The notes under the pieces: model-generated | Database searches by the model: none | What the model was told of the DNA's origin: nothing | What the model saw: only the letters and a program-made list of their open reading frames with translations | Translations under genes and position numbers: made by a program | Shown: positions 24,137 through 36,380 of the stretch, piece after piece | Layout of the letters: each line of letters opens with the position of its first letter | How positions within the stretch are numbered: the first letter of the stretch is position 1 | Assembly (NCBI RefSeq): GCF_020623625.1 | Contig: NC_060204.1 | Span: 1 to 64,000 of the forward strand | DNA from: Saccharomycodes ludwigii | Taxonomy: Eukaryota; Ascomycota; Saccharomycetes; Saccharomycodales; Saccharomycodaceae | DNA: 64,000 nucleotides | Direction of reading: 5' to 3'

Positions 24137-26255
24137 GTCTCGTGCTTACCTTCTTATCAATATGATATAATTACTTTAGATCAAATTTTTTTTTTATAAA
24201 ATTTTAAGTTCGTCATTTTTTTTTTGTCTTTATTCCATCCAAATTTGATATTTTTTATCTTCCTATTTTAAAGCTCGTATTTTATATTTTTAAAATAACT
24301 AAGTTTTTGTAAACTAAGCTGTTTTTGTTTTTAATAAAAAGTTTTTTTTATTTTATTTTATGGTTTCTTTTTTTAATTTTGAATTGATTCTTTTTTCTTT
24401 GTAGGCTCAAAAATAACTTTTCTTTCACATAAACATCGATCTAATTATAATCTTAACCTTCAATTAACAAATGAACGAAATATTTAAAACTATGAAAAAC
24501 AATATAAGTCCATTCACTTAAGGAGGAGATAAGTTTGTGGTATATAACTCCTGTGTATGCTTTAAACGAAAAATTACAAATTGTAAAGTCTGCTTATACC
24601 AGACAAAATCATTTTTATTTTATAACAAGAACCACTAATTAATTCTCATATCCATTTTTACTTTTTGTTTAATCGACATATTTTATCCTTTATTGTCAAC
24701 CAATTTTTTATTTTTTATTGTTACAAGTATTGATTGGTTGTTGATATTGGCATGTGTAGAGTTGCTAATTCCTTATTGTTTCCCTTTTCTATTTTTACAG
24801 CCGAATACAAATTATGATATCTTGTAACATCGTTTTTTTTAATAAAGTGGTTATCACATTTAACAAATTGTTGAGCATACTAAAAGGGAGAATGCAGTTC
24901 TTAAACGTCCAAGGATAGGGATGCGTTTAAAAATAACATTGGAAACCACTAATTATAGTTTTCAATACTTTATCCACTTTACAATTTTAAATGAGGTAAC
25001 ACAATTCAGTATTTTTAGTTTATTTGTCGCTCGATGCTAAATAAAATAAAATTTAAATTATCATTAGTATTAATAAAAATCTGATCTAAGCCTAATTTAA
25101 CATATCCACTTGATTTTACAACATCTACTATTGTGCTAGTTGGAATAAAAAAAAAAAAGTGAAGCATAGTAAAAAAAACTAACCATTACTTTTATCATTA
25201 AAATCTGTTATTTGTTCCTGGTTTATTTCTGTTAGGTGATTTATTAGAAGTAAGTGCGCTACCCGTTGTTACAAGGGTATGGTTTTTCTAATATATGTTT
25301 TTTGATCAAATTATATGGTAGCCTGGTGCAGTTATAAGTTCCCACAAGTGTTGTCATTGCAGATGTTTCAACCCATTTTTATCCTTGTTTTGTCCTTGGC
25401 ATATGCATTACATGTTGGTTATACCATTCTGTTAAATAATAACGTTAAAGTCTTGTTGTTGATGCAGTAATCCAATAAAAAAGACAAACTGAAAAAAAAA
25501 AAAAGTTTTTGCAGCCACTTCAAAAAAAAAATAAAAATTGTTTTCGTAGAAAATGCAAAAAAAAAACTTTTTTTTTAAAATGTAAATCGTAAAAAAAAAA
25601 AAGTTATAAATTATTACTTCATTTTCAAAGCAAACATCAAAGAGTACTTTATTATATAACCATTAAGAGAAATCCAAAAAATAAAATGGTCTTTGGCTAA
25701 ATTGGAAAAAATTTATAACATATATCATATCTAAACGCTGATTTAAAAATAAGTACCAAATCATGAAAATTATAACACCAACTTAACAAAAATTAAACAT
25801 TTACAGATCACATGTTAGTGAGTGAACAGACTGGGGGAGGGGGAAATTAGATACAAATGAATGGAGTATTTTTTAGTGGTACAACATTATCAACAAAGTT
25901 ACTGAGAAGGATAAATTTTTAAAAGTGTTGTGTTGTTGTTTTTCCAGTTTACAAACCAAGGTGGAATGGTAAAGATATTAACCTTCCCCTTTCTGCTTAG
26001 TAAACAATATGTTTAATTAACTGCAGATATCACCAAGTGAATTACTATTTTCAATATATTAGACTCAAAAATGCTAACTAGAATTTAATTGTTGCTAGTT
26101 TGAATTAAAAATATAGTCAAATAATCTAATGACAACATCTACGTACATTTTGTTTTTTCATAAAATGTTAAAATCAATTCATTACACACACACACAAAAA
26201 GAAGAAGAAGATATAAATATAAACGTAAATCTGAAACACAGATCACAAACCACTT
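24137..26255. other. gene-free stretch
   Basis: 2.1 kb of AT-rich sequence with no supportable gene. A short GCGCTACCCG-containing piece near 25258 is the only tRNA-like word and lacks the rest of a tRNA. Confidence 0.55.
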
Positions 26256-27112
26256 TTACTTTCTAGCCAAAATATAAAAAGTTCCCCATTCAACTCTTAA
26301 CTTAGTATCATCAGTCCAACCAAATTCTTCTTTCAACTCGCCAACAAACATATCAGCAATATTTTTCCCTTTTTCTCCATATTTTTGTTGCCAATTGTGG
26401 TAGGCACTCCAACTATACAAATATTTTCTAAAATCAGCCATGGTATAGTCATCTCTAGCAATTTGGAAAGCAGTCTTTTTGTTACTTTTCATTGGAACAT
26501 AGTCAATTTTAATCACGTCTGAGAAAAGATCAGTTGGTAACTTAATATCTTTGCAAAAAACTTTAACAGAGTTTTGCCAGGCTATTGCCAGCATAGGCCC
26601 ATATATCTATCATCGTTAAAAACAAATTTCTCATAAATTTCGTTTGCCTTTGGATAATCAAGAAACCTTGGTTCGACATAAGCCCAAATAGCCAACGTGC
26701 CATTAGTTTTCAAAACTTTATAAGCTTCCTTGAAGAACTTGTCTGTATCAAACCAATGAATGGCTTCTGCACAAGTGATTAAATCAACTGAATCTGGTGG
26801 AAGAACAGAGCTCAGGTTTTCAGCTTTACAACACAAAAATTTTATAGTTTTGTCAGTGTTTTTTTGTTCAAATTCTTTTTTTAGTTCGTTAGCTGGTTCT
26901 AACATCTTACTTGAAGGATCAGTACCAATAACATGATGGAAGTATTTCAATAAAGGGAAAGTTCCAATACCAGTACCACAACCAACGTCAACTGCAGTTT
27001 CTCTTTCACCCTTATGATATGAAAGAATGGCGTTATATAAAGATTCAGGGTATGTTGGTCTGTTATCCTTGTAATGTTTTGAATCAAACTTTTGGTCTGC
27101 AAATGTAGACAT
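26256..27112 (-). pseudogene. trans-aconitate methyltransferase-like gene, broken
   Basis: The start ATG is at 27112 (MSTFADQKFDSKHY). The first frame ends at 26582 after 176 residues; a second frame covers 26594-26256. Together they cover the length of yeast Tmt1 (299 residues): an RPTYP segment, the SAM-binding DVGCGTGIGT motif near residue 44, AEAIHWFD, GTLAIWAY, then WSAYHNW and a WGTFYILARK C-terminus. At the junction there is a TAG where relatives read WEQPG-like sequence, plus a shift of reading frame in or near the following T-rich stretch, so two lesions. In S. cerevisiae the family methylates trans-aconitate or related small acids in the cytosol. Sequencing error cannot be excluded for the homopolymer shift, less easily for the stop. 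Confidence 0.85.
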
Positions 27113-29675
27113 TTTTTTTTATTTTTTTTCTTGGGGTTTTGTTAGTATAGTGACAACTATGTAGTTTTTTCTTAACAAAAGTGTAGGGTTTCAAAGCAAA
27201 GGATACATTTCATCAACAATAATCCACAGTAGATATCTTTTGGTCTTACTCCTTTTATATAATTAAATTACGAAGAATGGTCTTAAGATATAAAACAAAT
27301 CTTCAACTTGATACGTTCTTGTTGACTAATAATATAGATATATACCGTTTTATTATCTCAGTAATTCACAACTGTTGGGGTAGTTTATATGATTTGTTGC
27401 CGTGCCACCATGTGATTTGTAGTAGATTTACACTCTAAACGATAAGCTTGTACCTCTCCCTTTTTAATGTTTAATCCACTTTAGTTTCCACATTATATGA
27501 TACACGATATCGGCTTTGCGCAATTCCCAGGATATTAACTTTTTCCAGCCATTAGTTTATGATAAATGTGTATTACTATTAAAATGATAGAAAGCTACTC
27601 AACTTGTATTTCTAATAATTTATTTGGATTCTTTTGTTTTGAATTTTCAAGCTGCAGCTATAATTGAATTGTAAACATTTGGTGTATTACCGGGTAGTAC
27701 GAATGTAGTTGGTTATAATGAATGAAATGAGATAAAGTCACTTTTAGACTCGTTAATTTACGAATTAGGTAAATCAAGCCACCTGTGTATTAAAAAAAAA
27801 AAATCGCAATGAAACATAGGTTTATTATGAATGTGTTATAGGATTAAAAATTCATATGGCATTTTTTTTCTAAGTCATTATATTATATGTAATAACAAGA
27901 TAGATGCTTTCTGCTTTATGTTTTTTCTTCCTTTCCTCTTTTCCCTAATTTTTTACTAAATTTTCTTTAATAGTATTTTTTTTATTATTTATAAAAAGAA
28001 CAGTGAAACACAGTGAAGTCAAGAATCGTATTTAATGTAAACCTTTGTTAGCATTAAATTACGTAAAACAAAAATAAAAGAAAATCTTTTTTGTGATTTA
28101 ATCTTATTTTTAACCAATCTTTTATAAAACGGTTGGAAAATATACGAGAATGTTTGTAGTATATCCATGATTTCCCCCTTTTTGTTTTAAAGAAAATAGC
28201 GTCAAAAGTCAAAGTACAGAATAACGAAGAATAAAAAAGCTACGCATAATAATACACATTCTCTTAATCTTAAAAACAATCATTTCTTTCTTTTCCCTTT
28301 TTCTTCTACTCAAAAAGCTTCTTTACAAAGTTACGTGAAAAGTGATTAGGAAAAAAGAATAATTGTAAATCAATATTCAACAAGTCCGAATACCGAAAAG
28401 AGAATTTTTATTTTTGAAAAAATGAAATCTGTAAAAAAAAAAAAAAAAAAAAAAAACCCTGAACAATTTTTTTTTTTACTGCCATGGCCGCAGCGAGATT
28501 CTTTTTATTATTCTGTTTACGAAGTTTGTTCATGGTTAAATTTGCTCAAAGAATATATATTTTTTTTTTATTGATGTAGAGAAGTACAAAATTTACGATG
28601 TGATTTGCTAATACTGAAAAAGAAAAAGTTACATAAAATAATACACATTCTCCTGGGAAATAAATCGAAATACCGCATTTTTGTTTTTTTAGGTTCTATT
28701 TTATGGATTTAAGAAAAATTAAAAAAAGAACCAATAAAAATAACACTGCAAATCTCAAAAATAACAAGTTAAAAAAATAAAAATTAAAAAGAAAAAGAAA
28801 AAGAAAAAACAAATGTAAACATAAGAACTATAACACTTTTCTCTCGTCTCGATCTTTAACAATAACATTCTATCAAATTATTTTATGTGCTTTTCTTCCT
28901 TAGAATGTTAATGAGTAAAATAAGACCAAAAATAGAAATAAAAAAAAAAGGGCAATAACAAGAGTTATAACACTGCTAAACAATTTAGACATAATCATAT
29001 TTTTTTTAGAAAAAAATGTTGACCAAGTAGTTATTTACTAAAGAATTTGTATTATAACAACAAGAATATCATGATGGGGTCATTAATTTTATATTCCAGA
29101 GCAATGGCGTAGTATAATCATAGATTATATTGCTTGCTTGTATTTCTTTGAATCCTTTCAATTTTTTTAAAACGCTTAAGCTTTTCCCATCAAACCATTT
29201 TGTATATTACAAGTAATTTCTAAATGAACGAATTGTTCTACAGTTGTTTCTTCGAGTAACAATTAAACTAGACTGCTAGTAGTACTGTATTTTGTAAGCA
29301 GGTTGTATACACCAACAAATCTCGTTCAAATGATCCATTTGCTTGGGTATCGTTCAGAGCAGAATTATTTTTAATCCTATGAGGAATTAGTTGTGTTGGT
29401 GATTTTTTTATTTTTATTTTTTTTTATTTGTAGTTTTACATACAATATACATCATAAATGTCTTTGAAAAGCTTTTACCTTGCATTGTATTTTTATTTTC
29501 AACACCAGACATTCTAAATTCTATAAAAAAAACCAATTAATAGAAAAGAATTATTTATTCTATATTTTTTTTTTTTTGTGATATTATTACAGTTAGAAGC
29601 AGTTGATATTTGCTCTATACAATAAAAAAATTGAGCATTTATGTTTCTGTTAGCAACACATTTTTCATTTACACC

Positions 29676-29707
<32 letters not shown>

Positions 29708-30139
29708 CTCTAAACCCTAAAAAAGGGCTTAATGTACATGCCAATCAAAACGTGATTAACGATAAACCATTAAAAAAGATGAAAGAAAACGAGTTTTTAA
29801 CTTATAAAAATAAGCCAAGTATTAAATTAGACTAATTAAAAATAAAAGATTACACTAAAAATATTGCTCACATAAAAATAAGTATATGAATTTGAGAAAG
29901 AAAGAAAAAATAAAAAAATAAAAAAACTTAGTTATAATGTACAGGATAGGATGTGCCAAAAGAAATAATAATATAACCATAAAAAATTAAAAATTCACCC
30001 AAAAAAAAAAAAAAAAAAAATAAAATAAAATAATTATGATAGCAGCAGTCTTGTAAACTTAAACGAAACATAAAAGTAACATAAGCAACTATGTAAACCA
30101 AACCTTTTAAAAGTAGAGCAAAGCTATTGGCTAGTTGGT
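27113..30139. other. gene-free stretch
   Basis: 3 kb of AT-rich sequence with poly-A/T tracts (for example 28434-28456 and 29676-29703). A piece of about 30 bp ending AATAATACACATTCTC occurs at about 28235 and again at about 28630. No coding region or RNA gene recognised. The part near 27113 is the upstream region of the methyltransferase pseudogene. Confidence 0.55.
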
Positions 30140-33100
30140 TTAAAAAAATGAAATAAAAATCACAAAGAAAACACTTAATGATATAGATGGTGTGTTTTTG
30201 CGAACACCAGCTGTATAAATGGAAAATGAATAAGCACTACTGTTAATAGTTGCACTACTGGATGATGTCGTAACTGGTTGCGTAGAAATAATTGGTGTGA
30301 TAGTAGTGGCACCGGTATTAGCAGTACTTAACGTTGTAACAATGTTATTAGTATCGAATGTTTTGGATGTGTGTTGGGTTTCACTAATATTGTTGTTATT
30401 ATCGGTAGTAATGGTAGCGGTATATTCTCCGGTACTTGAAGTAGTGCTCAAAGTATCTGTAGTCGTTTCGATAGTAGCAGGCGTACTCTTAGTGGTAAAG
30501 TCCATGCTATTTGTTTCGGTTGTAACAGAGTACACAGGAGTGCCATTATCAATAATTGTGGTGCCCTCATTGCTCTTAGTATTACTAGTCTCGACATTTG
30601 TGTTCTTGGAATTAATAATAGTAGAAGTAACTGCACCATTGTTAGAAGTTGTTGTCGTAACACTATCAGTACTCGAAAGAATGTTATTACTTGACAAACT
30701 TGGTGTAATAGTAGTAGTAGTAGTATAATCATTTCCATTATTTTTACCGAAAGTAGATTCTGTACTAGTATATGTAACATAAGTAATATATGTCGTTGCA
30801 GAATCTGTAACGGTGCTAATACTTGTAACTGTAATCGTAGTGATTGGAATTGCAGAAGAAACACTGGAAGTAAAACTATTAGGTGTAAATGACAATGAAT
30901 TTGTAACGATATTACCACTCAAAACAGAACTTGATCTTGGTACATTTTTACTATTAGTGAATGTGTTATAAGTGGAACTAGTCGAACTTAACGGTAATGA
31001 TTTCGTAACATTTGTACTGCTCATGATTAAACTAGATGATATATAACTTTCTCTGTTACAAGATGAACAGTATGTTGAACTACTCAAACTTGATGGTGAC
31101 GAAATTGTAGTAACTGCACTGCTTGTAATCAAACTAGATGATGTATAGCCTTCAGTACTGCTATAGGAAATATGGCTGCAATTATTAAAACTTAATGCTA
31201 ATGAACTTGTAGCGTATGTACTACTCATAATCAAACTAGATGATGTATAACCTTCAGTACCGCTATAGGAAATATAAGTAGAACTCTCAATAGTATCACT
31301 ACTAGATGAACTGTAGGCCGAACTACTCGTGATTAATGGTAATGAACTTGTAACATCTGTACTAATAGTTATAATTGAACTTGATGGTGTATAACTCTCT
31401 GTATTGCAGGATGAGCAATAGGTAGAACTACTCAAAACTAATGGTGATGAATTTGTACTAACCATACTAGAAGTAACAATGGAACTTGGTGGTATATAAC
31501 TTTCTGTATTGCTATAGGAAATATAGCTGGTATTATTAAAACTTAATGGTGAACTTGTTGCATCTGTACTGCTTGTAACCAAACTCATTGATGTATAACC
31601 TTCAGCACCACTATAGGAAACATAAGTAGAACTTTCAATAGTATCACTGCTAAATGAGCTGTAGACCAAACTACTCGTGATTAATGGTAATGAACTTGTA
31701 ACATCCGTACTAATAGTTATAATTGAACTTGATGGTGCATAACTTTCTGCATTGCAGGATGAGCAATAGGTAGAGCTACTCAAAACTAATGGTGATGAAT
31801 TTGTACCAACTATACTAGAAGTAACAATGGAACTTGATGGTGTATAACTTTCGGTACTGCTATAGGTAATATAAGTAGAACTTTCAATAGTATCACCACT
31901 AAATGAGCTGTAGGCTGAACTAATCATGCTTAATGGTAATGATATTGTACTAGCCGTACTAATAGATATAACGGGACTAGATGGTGTGTAGCTTTCAGTA
32001 CTACTAGAGACAATATGAATAGAACTTGCAATACTACTGCTATAGGAGCTATCGGTATAACTACTAAAACCTAACGATAAAGAACTTGTAACAATATCAC
32101 TACTATATGAGCTATAGATGGAACTACTCATACTTAATGGTAATGATTTTGTACTAGCTGTAATACTATTTGTAATAGTACTCGATGATGTATAAGTTTC
32201 AGTACTGCTATATGGAATATAAGTAGAACTTTCAATAGTATCACTGCTAAATGAGTTGTAGGCCAAACTACTAAAGCTTAATAATGATGAAGTTGTAACA
32301 TCTGTACTACTAGTAATGTAACTTGATGATGTACTGCTTGCAGGAATGCTATATGAGTTATAAGTAGAACTGCTTGAACTTATTGGCGATGAAGTTGTAG
32401 GATTTGCAATACTTGTTATCAAACTTGATGAGGCATAACTTTCAGAACTGCTAGAAAAATCGAAGGAACTACTTGTACTAGAAAACAAGGTTGAAACAAT
32501 AGGAATACTTTTCGAAATATCGCCAGACGATAAAGTTACAACTGTGGATACCATTTCTTCGGTCGTACTTCCAGGTATTTTAGCAGAGCTGAAAGAACCA
32601 GTGGAACTAGATGAAGTATTGAAATATCCAAACGTTGGTGTTTCCACATATATAATTGTAGAAGTAGTAGGAATACCATTATTGCCGGTAACGATAAATT
32701 TCTCGGTTGAAAAGGTACTAGTAAAACCACCACCCCAACCAATAGTGGTTGTACTTAATCTATTGATATCTGGTGTTTCAACGTAGATGATTGTAGATGT
32801 GGTTGAATTCCCATCTGTTCCTGTTACTGTGTATATACTGGTGGAATAAGTACTAATATACGATCCAGTCCACCCTGTTGTAGTTGTTGTTGAAGCATCA
32901 ACATCCGGTGTTTCAACGTAGATGATTGTAGATGTGGTTGGATTTCCATCTGTTCCTGTTACTGTGTATATACTAGTGGAGTAGGTAGTAATGTATGATC
33001 CAGTCCATCCTGTTGTAGTAGTTGTTGAAGCATCAACATCTGGTGTTTCAACGTAGATAATAGTAGATGTGGTTGGATTTCCATCTGTTCCTGTTACTGT

Positions 33101-36037
33101 GTATATACTGGTGGAGTAGGTAGTAATGTATGATCCAGTCCATCCTGTTGTAGTAGTTGTTGAAGCATCGACATCTGGTGTTTCGACGTAGATAATAGTA
33201 GATGTGGTTGGATTTCCATCTGTTCCTGTTACGGTGAAAATACTGGTAGAGTAGGTAGTAATGTATGATCCAGTCCATCCCGTTGTAGTTGTTGTCGAAG
33301 CATCAACATCTGGTGTTTCGACGTAGATGATTGTAGATGTAGTTGGATTTCCATCATTACCAGTTGTGGTGAATATACTTGTGGAATAGGTAGATGTGTA
33401 TGATCCAGTCCATCCTGTTGTAGTAGTTGTTGAAGCATCGACATCTGGTGTTTCGACGTAGATGATTGTAGATGTAGTTGGATTTCCATCATTACCAGTT
33501 GTGGTGAATATACTTGTGGAATAGGTAGATGTGTATGATCCAGTCCATCCTGTAATCACAGTGGTTGAAGCATCAACATCTGGTGTTTCGACGTAGATAA
33601 TAGTAGATGTAGTTGGATTACCATCGTTACCGGTTGTGGTGAATATACTTGTAGAATAGGTAGATGTGTATGATCCAGTCCAACCAGTAATCACAGTAGT
33701 TGAAGCATCGACATCTGGTGTTTCGACATAGATGATTGTAGATGTAGTTGGATTTCCATCATTACCAGTTGTGGTGAATATACTTGTGGAATAGGTAGAT
33801 GTGTATGATCCAGTCCATCCTGTTGTAGTAGTTGTTGAGGCATCAACATCTGGTGTTTCGACGTAGATGATTGTAGATGTAGTTGGATTACCATCGTTAC
33901 CAGTTGTGGTGAATATACTTGTAGAATAGGTAGATGTGTATGATCCAGTCCATCCTGTTGTAGTAGTTGTTGAAGCATCAACATCTGGTGTTTCGACGTA
34001 GATGATTGTAGATGTAGTTGGATTTCCATCATTACCAGTTGTGGTGAATATACTTGTGGAGTAAGTTGAAGTGTATGATCCAGTCCATCCTGTAATCACA
34101 GTGGTTGAAGCATCAACATCTGGTGTTTCGACGTAGATGATTGTAGATGTAGTTGGATTACCATCATTACCAGTTGTGGTGAATATACTTGTAGAATAGG
34201 TAGATGTGTATGATCCAGTCCATCCTGTTGTAGTAGTTGTTGAAGCATCAACATCTGGTGTTTCGACGTAGATGATTGTAGATGTAGTTGGATTACCATC
34301 ATTACCGGTTGTAGTGAATATACTTGTAGAATAGGTAGATGTGTATGATCCAGTCCATCCTGTAATCACAGTGGTTGAAGCATCAACATCTGGTGTTTCG
34401 ACGTAGATAATAGTAGATGTAGTTGGATTACCATCGTTACCGGTTGTGGTGAATATACTTGTAGAATAGGTAGATGTGTATGATCCAGTCCATCCTGTTG
34501 TAGTAGTTGTTGAAGCATCAACATCTGGTGTTTCGACGTAGATGATTGTAGATGTAGTTGGATTACCATCATTACCGGTTGTAGTGAATATACTTGTAGA
34601 ATAGGTAGATGTGTATGATCCAGTCCATCCTGTAATCACAGTGGTTGAAGCATCAACATCTGGTGTTTCGACGTAGATAATAGTAGATGTAGTTGGATTT
34701 CCATCATTACCGGTTGTAGTGAATATACTTGTAGAATAGGTAGATGTGTATGATCCAGTCCATCCTGTTGTAGTAGTTGTTGAGGCATCAACATCTGGTG
34801 TTTCGACGTAGATAATGGTAGATGTAGTTGGGTTTCCATCATTACCGGTTATAGTGAATATACTTGTAGAATAGGTAGATGTGTATGATCCAGTCCATCC
34901 TGTTGTAGTTGTTGTTGAAGCATCAACATCTGGTGTTTCCACATAAATAATTGTAGATGTAGTTGGTACCCCATTGCTACCAGTAGTGGTATATACGCTA
35001 GTTGTGTATGTAGATACATAAGTCCCAGTCCATCCAGTTATTATTGTTGAGTTGGTTTCAATACCAGGTGTCTCTACATAAATAACGTTGGAAGTTGTGG
35101 TTAGACCATTGGATCCTGTAGCAGTAGTAACTTTTGTTGTGAAAGTAGATGTATATGTTCCAGTCCATGGGACTGTTGTGGTTGAATATGCGGGACAATA
35201 AGATTCTTCTTCGTCAAAAGTGAAAACATAATTTTCAAAATCAGTTATTATAGTTTCATTAGGTAAAGTTACTGTAAAATCTAAACTTGCATAGGATATA
35301 GCATTTGAAAAAACAAGTCTTAATGGATAATAAAAACCACCTACTAAATTAATTAAACTTGAAGTGGTAGCATCTTGTCCGGAATGCCAACCTTTAATGG
35401 CATTTATAAAGAAATCAGTTGTAGCAGCAGTAATATCATTTTGTTCACAGCACCCGAAGGCATTTTTACCAAACAATAATCCAGCCGAATCATCGACATT
35501 TCCGAGGGTAAAGTTGTATGGACCTGTTTCCGGTGCTAAAAAGTAACCAGTTATCTCCATAGTAAAATTAGTGAAAGTAGTATCGTAATCATAAATTAAT
35601 GGTAAAGTGACGGAATCTGCTTGGCTATTATAACAGGTCTTGGAACTAGTAGATTTAGACCCAGAGCATGGACAAACCCAATTCCCGTTGTTTGTACTAT
35701 AGCCATCACAATAACAAATAAAGTAATCATCAGAGTTATTCTCGTCATATTGGCATGGGAACCCTGATTCAAATTCAACTGTTTCTACGCCATCCATTGA
35801 ATGATAAGCTGTAGACTGTTGATAGTATTCGTAAGCCATGTAATCTAAACTTGTAAAAGAATTTGTATCACCGAGAGTATAATTATACCATCTTACTTTA
35901 AAACCAGGGGTTGCATTTGTAAGTGGGTTACAAGCATCTTCTGTGTCTGAATCTGTGACAGCATTAATTGCTTTGCTTAATTGTAATAAACATATAAACA
36001 GTGTTAAAACACAGTGTTTATATATTGCAGTCAACAT
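30140..36037 (-). CDS. PA14-domain flocculin-type cell-wall adhesin
   Basis: 1965 residues. A signal peptide covers residues 1-24 (LTLFICLLQLSKAINA). The PA14 domain spans about residues 35-285, with a DD pair at 182-183 in NVDDSAGLLFG, the calcium and carbohydrate site of Flo5-type adhesins, and several cysteines (GCCEQ). Nineteen 45-residue tandem repeats follow to about residue 1145, then a long Ser/Thr-rich stalk with weaker repeats (SSSTYCSSCN, SSDTIESSTYISYS). A hydrophobic GPI-anchor-like end (SLSVFFVIFISFF) closes the protein. The layout is typical of GPI-linked cell-wall lectins that cause flocculation or surface adhesion by binding mannose-type glycans. A TATAAATA lies about 140 bp upstream. 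The frame is intact, unlike its paralogue at 16946-20743. Ligand specificity cannot be read from the sequence. Confidence 0.93.
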   Translation of the reverse strand: MLTAIYKHCVLTLFICLLQLSKAINAVTDSDTEDACNPLTNATPGFKVRWYNYTLGDTNSFTSLDYMAYEYYQQSTAYHSMDGVETVEFESGFPCQYDENNSDDYFICYCDGYSTNNGNWVCPCSGSKSTSSKTCYNSQADSVTLPLIYDYDTTFTNFTMEITGYFLAPETGPYNFTLGNVDDSAGLLFGKNAFGCCEQNDITAATTDFFINAIKGWHSGQDATTSSLINLVGGFYYPLRLVFSNAISYASLDFTVTLPNETIITDFENYVFTFDEEESYCPAYSTTTVPWTGTYTSTFTTKVTTATGSNGLTTTSNVIYVETPGIETNSTIITGWTGTYVSTYTTSVYTTTGSNGVPTTSTIIYVETPDVDASTTTTTGWTGSYTSTYSTSIFTITGNDGNPTTSTIIYVETPDVDASTTTTTGWTGSYTSTYSTSIFTTTGNDGNPTTSTIIYVETPDVDASTTVITGWTGSYTSTYSTSIFTTTGNDGNPTTSTIIYVETPDVDASTTTTTGWTGSYTSTYSTSIFTTTGNDGNPTTSTIIYVETPDVDASTTVITGWTGSYTSTYSTSIFTTTGNDGNPTTSTIIYVETPDVDASTTTTTGWTGSYTSTYSTSIFTTTGNDGNPTTSTIIYVETPDVDASTTVITGWTGSYTSTYSTSIFTTTGNDGNPTTSTIIYVETPDVDASTTTTTGWTGSYTSTYSTSIFTTTGNDGNPTTSTIIYVETPDVDASTTTTTGWTGSYTSTYSTSIFTTTGNDGNPTTSTIIYVETPDVDASTTVITGWTGSYTSTYSTSIFTTTGNDGNPTTSTIIYVETPDVDASTTVITGWTGSYTSTYSTSIFTTTGNDGNPTTSTIIYVETPDVDASTTTTTGWTGSYTSTYSTSIFTTTGNDGNPTTSTIIYVETPDVDASTTTTTGWTGSYITTYSTSIFTVTGTDGNPTTSTIIYVETPDVDASTTTTTGWTGSYITTYSTSIYTVTGTDGNPTTSTIIYVETPDVDASTTTTTGWTGSYITTYSTSIYTVTGTDGNPTTSTIIYVETPDVDASTTTTTGWTGSYISTYSTSIYTVTGTDGNSTTSTIIYVETPDINRLSTTTIGWGGGFTSTFSTEKFIVTGNNGIPTTSTIIYVETPTFGYFNTSSSSTGSFSSAKIPGSTTEEMVSTVVTLSSGDISKSIPIVSTLFSSTSSSFDFSSSSESYASSSLITSIANPTTSSPISSSSSTYNSYSIPASSTSSSYITSSTDVTTSSLLSFSSLAYNSFSSDTIESSTYIPYSSTETYTSSSTITNSITASTKSLPLSMSSSIYSSYSSDIVTSSLSLGFSSYTDSSYSSSIASSIHIVSSSTESYTPSSPVISISTASTISLPLSMISSAYSSFSGDTIESSTYITYSSTESYTPSSSIVTSSIVGTNSSPLVLSSSTYCSSCNAESYAPSSSIITISTDVTSSLPLITSSLVYSSFSSDTIESSTYVSYSGAEGYTSMSLVTSSTDATSSPLSFNNTSYISYSNTESYIPPSSIVTSSMVSTNSSPLVLSSSTYCSSCNTESYTPSSSIITISTDVTSSLPLITSSSAYSSSSSDTIESSTYISYSGTEGYTSSSLIMSSTYATSSLALSFNNCSHISYSSTEGYTSSSLITSSAVTTISSPSSLSSSTYCSSCNRESYISSSLIMSSTNVTKSLPLSSTSSTYNTFTNSKNVPRSSSVLSGNIVTNSLSFTPNSFTSSVSSAIPITTITVTSISTVTDSATTYITYVTYTSTESTFGKNNGNDYTTTTTITPSLSSNNILSSTDSVTTTTSNNGAVTSTIINSKNTNVETSNTKSNEGTTIIDNGTPVYSVTTETNSMDFTTKSTPATIETTTDTLSTTSSTGEYTATITTDNNNNISETQHTSKTFDTNNIVTTLSTANTGATTITPIISTQPVTTSSSSATINSSAYSFSIYTAGVRKNTPSISLSVFFVIFISFF
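32612..35180 (-). repeat. nineteen 135-bp coding repeats
   Basis: Tandem 45-residue repeats (GWTGSYTSTYSTSIFTTTG core, NPTTSTIIYVETPDVDA end). Two subtypes differ at the start: STTTTTGW and STTVITGW. Counting from the N-terminus, the STTVITGW type occupies copies 5, 7, 9, 12 and 13, so copies 4-10 alternate as a 270-bp higher-order unit. End copies (1, 2, 18, 19) are the most diverged. Confidence 0.93.
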
Positions 36038-36175
36038 GCCAGATAGTTTCTAAATTCCTTCGTTTTATGTTTTTTTATTTTATAACTTTTTTGAAGAGGT
36101 ATTTGTAAAGCGATTATGCTCTAGAATCAAAAATATTTTCTCTTAAAGCAAAAACAAACTAGAAGAAGAGCATTA

Positions 36176-36183
36176 TATTTATA
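36176..36183 (-). promoter_or_regulatory. TATA box of the intact adhesin
   Basis: Minus-strand TATAAATA fits the yeast consensus TATAWAWR. It lies about 140 bp upstream of the ATG at 36037. Its use is inferred from position. Confidence 0.5.
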
Positions 36184-36380
36184 CTCAAAAAACTCAAAAG
36201 ATTATTAGTGATTTTTTAATACACATATTTCACTAGGATATGATGCAGCAGTATTACTTTCAATTGTTTAAAAAAAATTTCTCCTTTTTCAAGGATATGT
36301 TTTATTTATAATTTTTTTTAACTGTAATTTCATCTTTGAATGCCCTAATAAAATTAACACATCCCAATTCCTATATTTTT

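Noticed and set aside
25241-25290. tRNA-like GGTAGCGC word (minus strand)
   Set aside because: No B box (GGTTCGA) downstream and no foldable anticodon arm.
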